The notes under the pieces are model-generated. The model searched no databases and was not told where the DNA came from. It saw only the letters and a program-made list of their open reading frames with translations. Positions 41,976 to 64,000 of a stretch of 64,000 bases of DNA are shown here, piece after piece (the first letter of the stretch is position 1; every line of letters begins with the position of its first letter). The position numbers and the translations under genes were made by a program. Where the stretch lies: contig NC_063161.1 of assembly GCF_023159225.1 (NCBI RefSeq), positions 72,940,767 through 73,004,766 of the forward strand, in the 5' to 3' direction. The DNA comes from Perognathus longimembris pacificus (lineage: Eukaryota; Chordata; Mammalia; Rodentia; Heteromyidae).

Positions 41976-42599
41976 TAATTAACTTGGCCATTTCTGTGCC
42001 CCGACACCAGGCTTCTTTTACACACTTTCTTGTTTTCACTTTGACTGCGCCCCGGCCTGACCCCGTGGAGATCACAGGCATGTGCCCAGCATCTGACGTC
42101 TAGCATCAGGGTTTAACCTGGCTTGGGATTCTGCACAGCAGACCTTTCATGTCTTTGCCACCCTCTGAGGTGGCGTTGCCTGGGGCTGGGGGCGTCCGCC
42201 CGTCTGTCTGTCTTTCCCAACTCTGGGCGCCAGGCGGGGACAGAGGAAGCCAATAAACATGCTTCAGACCTCAGGAGTGCGGGGGAGCCCTCCCTCAAAG
42301 AAATGAAGAAGAAAGGAATGGGAAAGATCGGGGTGCATGAGGCCCTGGGTTCCAATTCAACATCAAAATGAAAAAACACACACAAGGCATAAATTGGCCC
42401 TTGGACGGAGCACCTATGTCTCAGGCGACTGGGCACACGTGTAGAAGTCCTGGATGGGATGCCGTAGGCTCCAGGCTCTGCCTTGATTTACCTCAATGCA
42501 TGAGGGCAGGCCAGCTGGCCAAGGAGAGCAAGAGTGAGCTGCGGGGGCTCAGCCTCCGTCTCCGCCCAGCTTCATTTATTTTCCCTTCCTTCCTTTTGA

Positions 42600-42920
42600 G
42601 GCAGGTCTCACTATGCAGGCCAGGTCTGCCTCAGCATCCCAGCTACTCAGGAGGCCGAGATCTGAGGATCATGGTTCAAAGCCGGAAAGACTGTGATACT
42701 CTTATCTCCAATGAACCACCAAAAAGCCAGAAGTGGAGCTGCAGCTCAGGTGGTAGAGCACCAGCCTTGACAGTAAAGCTCAGGGACAGCCCCCAGGCCC
42801 TGAGTTCAAGCCCCTGCACTGGCATAAAAAATACACATGTGTGTTAAGGTGGGGTGTGCTCCCAAGGCAGAGCACTTGCCCGAAGCCCTGAGTTCCAGGC
42901 CCAGCTCTACAGGAAGGGGA
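42600..42920 (+). repeat. B1-Geo SINE with flanking ID-like half
   Basis: 42640-42830 is a + strand B1-Geo (cagctactcaggaggccgag ... gagttcaagcccctgcac). 42845-42920 is a diverged + strand ID-like half (ggggtgtgctcccaaggcag). Confidence 0.78.
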
Positions 42921-43723
42921 AAATGTCATTCTCTGCTACAGAGGGGAACCAAGGCTCTGCCCACACTCAGAGCCAGGCACAACCCTGAACCTGGAGAGCC
43001 CATGTCACCATGATACCTGTGCACCTGATAAACTAAGTCTGGGGACGTATAGGGCTGCTCTTCCAGGTGCTGGGCGCCGTGGACCATCCAAACCTGAAGG
43101 AACTCAGGAGGAGCCAGGCAGGAGCCCACGCCTGCCGGGGATCTGTCCTGTTATCCAGGGATGCCTCCTGGGCAGGCAACGTCGAGTGGCTGTGCTGGCT
43201 GCAAAGGGCAGGAGTGGGGAGGGGACCTTTACCACACTGGAATCACGGGTAGAGATGGGGGCTTGCAGACGGTGTGCCATAACCCTCCCTGTCAGCCTGC
43301 TGAGTAGCTGGGGTCACAGACATGAGCCATGGTTCTGGCTGCCCTCTTCACCGAAGAGTGAGCTCGTGGTGTCTCGTGACAGTAACAAAGGCTTCGGGTG
43401 CCAGGACACGGAGAGGGCAGGTGTACACGAGTGGGCAGGACAGGAAGAGGGCAGGACCGGGGTGGCCCTGAGTGGCAGACACCCTGACAAGGCTGTACCT
43501 GTAGAAGAGGGGACAGAGCTGAGGGTGTGGTGGTCCCCAGCCCCAGGTCAGGCCTCAGTGGAAAGGGGGAGCCCCTGCCCTCCCGAGCCCTGGGAACGGG
43601 TGTGACGTGGGGAGCCCCCCCCCCAGCCCTTGCTTTTGTTTGTGTTCCTTCTGGAGGAACACGGGCATATGGCGCGGCTGCTGTGGGGGCTGTGTTTGTT
43701 TGGGTGGTGTGAGAACTTGCCTT

Positions 43724-43762
43724 GGCCGTGTGTGTGCGCGCGCATGTGTGTGTGTGTGTGTG
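43724..43762. repeat. (TG)n/(CG) alternating purine-pyrimidine tract
   Basis: tgtgtgtgcgcgcgcatgtg followed by more TG units. Z-DNA-prone composition. Confidence 0.85.
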
Positions 43763-44075
43763 TACGCGTGTTCAGTCAGCTCCATCACCCACCCAGCTGC
43801 TCTCTGGGAGTCTCCCGGGGAGATTGCGGCAGAGGGACCTCCTTCCAGGCAACCAGGGTGGGGCTGTGAGGGTGAGGTTGCTCCAGGCTGAGGTTGGTGT
43901 GTGGACCGGGCCTGTGGGGCACCCATCTACTGGGCACGTGGGGTGTGCGGGCCGTCGAGGGAGCAGGAGAGCCCGGGCTTGCCCAGCACCTCCCTGTGAA
44001 GGGTTGGCGGCCAAGCTGCCTCCAATCATGGACCATGGAATGCTCCGTCCTTCTTTTTCTTTCTTTTTTTCCCCC

Positions 44076-44490
44076 CCAGTCCTGGGGCTTGGATTCAGGA
44101 CCTGAGCACTGTCCCTGAGCTTCTGTTTGCTCAAGGCTAGCACTCTACCACTTGAACCACAGCACCACATCTACCTTTTACTGTTTATATGGCACTGAGG
44201 AATTGAACCCAGGGCCTCATGCATGCTAGGCAAGCACTCGACCACTAAGCCAGGTTCCCAGCCCTTTTTGTTTTTCCTAATGGCCTTCTGGGATTTGAAC
44301 TCAGAGCTGTTCACTTGCTTGGTGGGCACTCCTCCACTTGAGCCACATCCCCAGCTCTTTTTGCTTGAGGTTTTTATTTTTTAAATAATAGGATCTTGAG
44401 GTTTGGGCCTGGGCTAGCCCAGGCTGTGGTCCTCTGGATGTCAGCCTTCTGCTTAGCTGAGTGGCAGGCATGTGCCTTCGTGCCCGGCTG
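44076..44490 (-). repeat. IDL-Geo, ID-like and B1 fragments
   Basis: 44076-44266 is a minus-strand IDL-Geo ending ctaagccaggttcccagccc. 44275-44360 is an ID-like half and 44380-44490 a B1-like remnant, all on the minus strand. Confidence 0.82.
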
Positions 44491-44637
44491 TTAGTTGAGG
44501 TGAATTCTTGTGAACGATTTGCCTGGGTCAACTTCATCATGGACCCTCCTGATTTTTCTCCCCAAGGATCTGAGGTTGCAGGTGTGATTCAATGCACCCA
44601 GTAGTCGCTATTTTTGGCACCATTTTTGACTTGAACT

Positions 44638-44880
44638 CAGGTCCTCCCATTTTCTTTTTTTTTCTTTTTGGCCAGTCCTGGGCCTTGGACTCAGGGCCTG
44701 AGCACTGTCCCTGGCTTCTTCCCGCTCAAGGCTAGCACTCTGCCACGTGAGCCACAGTGCCGCTTCTGGCCATTTTTTCTGTATATGTGGTGCTGGGGAA
44801 TCGAACCTAGGGCCTCGTGTATCCGAGGCAGGCACTCTTGCCACTAGGCTATATCCCCAGCCCCAGGTCCTCCCATTTTC
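44638..44880 (-). repeat. Young IDL-Geo SINE with 17-bp target-site duplication
   Basis: The element at 44655-44863 (minus) is flanked by identical caggtcctcccattttc at 44638-44654 and 44864-44880. Its ID half has the gaggca/ctcgtgtatccgaggc arm of the younger subfamily and a gccaagaggc...ccactaggctatatccccag end. Confidence 0.95.
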
Positions 44881-45149
44881 AATGGGCTCTTTTGCTCAAG
44901 GCTGGTGCTCTCCCCCTGAGCCATCCCTCCATGCCTTACTCCTTCTGACTGGCGGGCCTGGGCCTAGCCACGTCTGACAGCCACAGGGCCTCTTCCCCAT
45001 ACATCCACCCGGCTCCAGCACAGGGTGGCTGCCCTCCGATCCCAGCCCCGTCCCACCACCCCAAGCGGTCTCCGGGAGGGCTTTGGAGTCCAGCCACGCT
45101 TCCGGTGGGGCGGGGCCCATGCATGGGGCGTCCGTGACGGGGCCTTGTG

Positions 45150-45265
45150 TGTGGGGGTGAGCTCCATCCACTCAGCCTCCCCGGCTCAAGAAACGCACTT
45201 GAGAAACTTAACACCAACTCAATTTATATTCTGGCAAAATGTTTCCTGGTTGATTGGCACAATCC
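45150..45265. promoter_or_regulatory. AT-rich single-copy island in intron 1
   Basis: cacttgagaaacttaacacc, caatttatattctggcaaaa and ctggttgattggcacaatcc follow each other, with no resemblance to the local repeats. The composition contrast suggests a conserved element 1 kb upstream of the first coding exon. Confidence 0.33.
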
Positions 45266-45305
45266 AGTCGATCCCTGTCTCCCTCCCTCCCTCCCTCCCT
45301 TTTTC

Positions 45306-45538
45306 CTTGTGCCGGCTCTGGAGCTTCAACTCAGGGCCTGGGCCTTGTTCCTTCGCTTTTTTTGTTCAAGGCTAGCGCTCTACCACTTTGAGCCACAACA
45401 CCACTTCCGGTTTTCTGGTAGTTCATTGGAGATACAGTCTCATGGACTTTCCTGCCCAGACTGGCTTTAAACCATCATCCTCAGATCTCAGCTTCCTGAG
45501 TAGCTGGGATTATAGGCGTGAGCCACTGGTGCCGGGCT
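45306..45538 (-). repeat. B1-Geo dimeric SINE
   Basis: Minus-strand copy: ggctctggagcttcaactca ... ccacaacaccacttccgg, then ttctggtagttcattggaga ... gggattataggcgtgagcc. A + strand B1 monomer follows at 45910-46030. Confidence 0.86.
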
Positions 45539-46213
45539 TAAAATCTGTCTTTATTCACAATCAGATGTGGGCCGGGCAGGCCAAGGCTGCTGGGTGTTTC
45601 TCTGGGGTCCTCTGCGCCCCCCCCCCCACCACAGGCAGGAGGAAGTGGCTCTGTGTCTGGGCCGGCTGGGTGGCAGAGGGGCCCCAGCTGCCCCAGGGGC
45701 CCCACAGGGTCTGAACAAAGTCCAAGGAGGAGCAGTGCAGAGCCGGGAGGCCCCAGTGAGGCCCGGGGCACTGCCCCAGCCGGGCTTGGTGGGGCGGTGC
45801 TGCAGGCCCTGGGCTCCAGCAGGCGACTGTGGATAGGGAAGGTGGGGTGTGTGGATAGGGCTTCCAAACCCGGAGACCCAACTGCCAGGCTGAGGGGTAG
45901 AGAGCCCATGTAAACCCAGCGTGGCGGCGCACACTTGCAATCCCAGCACTCGGGAGGCCGAGGCTGGAGGATGGCCGGTTAGAGGCCTGCTTGGACTCCT
46001 TAGCATGACACTGCCTTCAAAACAGAGAGGCCATGTGGGAGCCATGGAGGACATGTGGTGAGGGGCTCTGGGTGTCAGGCTGAGCTCACCGTGTACAGGC
46101 CGTGTACATGGCGCCCGGGCCAAGAGGCCCTTGAGAGACCGGAAGGTGGGCCCTGGGTGTCCCCCCACCCCAGTGGAGCCGCTGCCCACCGCCCCCCCTC
46201 CCTCCAGGTGGCC

Positions 46214-63109
<16,896 letters not shown>

Positions 63110-63324
63110 GTAACGGCACCGGCAGGGCCTGGCAGGCTTTGGGCGGGGCCCGGGGGGGAGGGCTGGGCCCCATCCTTACACTCGGCACCCCACAGCCTGT
63201 GAGCTTCATGGTGAGGGATGGTGGGTGATGGCAGGGTCCTGGTGAGGCCATCAGCCCGCGGGGTGACGGGCCTGCCCAGCTTACATGTCGGCCCTTCCGG
63301 CTCTTCATGTTCTAAAATTCCCGG

Positions 63325-63540
63325 ACAGCCGGGCGCCAAGACTCACACCTGTAATCCCAGCTACTCAGGAGACTGAGATCTGAGGATCACAGTTCAACAC
63401 CAGCCCAGGCCAGAAAGTCTGTGGGACTCTTCTCTCCAGTGAACCACCAAAAAGCCCCAAGTGATAGAGCCCCAGCCTTGAGCAAAAAAGCCAAGCAAGA
63501 ACTCAAAGCCCTGAGTTCAAGCCCCAGGATTGGCACAAAC
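63325..63540 (+). repeat. B1-Geo SINE at the right edge
   Basis: Forward copy: gactcacacctgtaatccca ... gtgaaccaccaaaaagcc, then a short Geo half ending gagttcaagccccaggattg. The Geo A-box region is partly deleted. The rest to 64000 is single-copy apart from an AAT-type run at 63745-63778. Confidence 0.84.
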
Positions 63541-64000
63541 CAACCAACAAATGTCCTGGAGGAGTGGGTAGCTGAGGAGGATCAGACAAGTGAGGGGAAG
63601 AGGAAAACGGCTTAACAGAGGGCCGGAAAGGAGATGGGCCATGGCTAGGAGCCCCGTGTACCCCCACATATGGGGCGGGGCCCCTGGCCCTGGAGACCCG
63701 GCTAAGACCAGGCATCAGTGTCCTGTGTCCCGACATTGCATGACAATAATAATATTAATGTTAATAATAATAATATAAAGATTAGGGCAGGAGTGGGGTG
63801 ACAGCGGGGAGCAGGACTCCGCCGGGGAGGCCCAGGGTAGGGAGGCCCAGCCCAGGGACCGGGTAGCCTCAGGTGGACCCATCTTCCTGCTGCCTTGGCA
63901 CAGGGCACAGCCTCTGCGATACTGGGGGGCCATGGCATCCCCCCATAGCCCCCCTCCCTGCATTGCTGGCCGGCCAGGAACGGGATTCGCCTCGGGTGTC

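Larger units (their letters stand above)
31530..46207 (+). other. GTF2IRD1: GTF2IRD1 intron 1
   Basis: A 14.7-kb first intron. It starts in the CpG island, with an AT-rich island at 32175-32245 (ccattatttatttatcctgg) that may be a conserved element. Beyond the repeats listed separately, the stretches 32341-32765, 33623-34256, 35255-35810, 37556-38850, 39215-39800, 40425-41645, 41980-42640 and 42925-44075 are GC-rich single-copy DNA in which I see no exon. Confidence 0.7.

Overview
This is mammalian nuclear DNA from a rodent. It is GC-rich, has intron-split genes with GT..AG junctions, and is packed with short retroposons. Two dimeric SINE families dominate. One is an ID-like (tRNA-Ala-type) left monomer joined to the right monomer known as Geo. 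The other is a 7SL/B1-like left monomer joined to the same Geo-type monomer. IDL-Geo was described as restricted to Geomyoidea, so the source is most likely a kangaroo rat, pocket mouse or pocket gopher. The species assignment is inference.

Two protein genes are present, both on the + strand and in the order found in the Williams-Beuren region (human 7q11.23). Positions 61-14715 hold the last ten exons of CLIP2 (CLIP-115, a microtubule plus-end linker): about 603 C-terminal residues of coiled coil, the stop codon and a 1.07-kb 3' UTR with a polyadenylation signal. Positions ~31250-64000 hold the 5' part of GTF2IRD1 (TFII-I repeat transcription factor): a non-coding CpG-island first exon, a 14.7-kb first intron, and 18 coding exons giving 658 complete codons, including I-repeats R1, R2 and R3. 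The gene runs off the right edge before R4.

The 16.5-kb interval between the genes holds many SINEs, a 93-bp tandem triplication, three CTCF-like motifs (17.5-21.3 kb), a group of AT-rich single-copy islands that look like conserved enhancers (24.4-27.6 kb), a low-GC block that may be an old retrocopy (28.2-28.7 kb), and an unexplained promoter-like cluster at 29.6-29.76 kb with an octamer, NF-Y, a palindromic EGR1/GC-box pair and an ETS palindrome. The GTF2IRD1 promoter has five GGATTA-class motifs, the sequence its own product is known to bind for negative autoregulation.

Intron 1 of GTF2IRD1 adds a 46-bp minisatellite and a tandem array of NRF1-type palindromes. Intron 3 has a MEF2/CACGTG/TGACGTGG cluster, and introns 7 and 17 have G-rich and short-unit minisatellites. 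I see no ordinary tRNA or rRNA gene, no CRISPR array and no novel protein-coding system. The most interesting material is regulatory and retroposon-related. Exon boundaries were set by reading frame, splice consensus and comparison with the human proteins as I remember them; no alignment was run.
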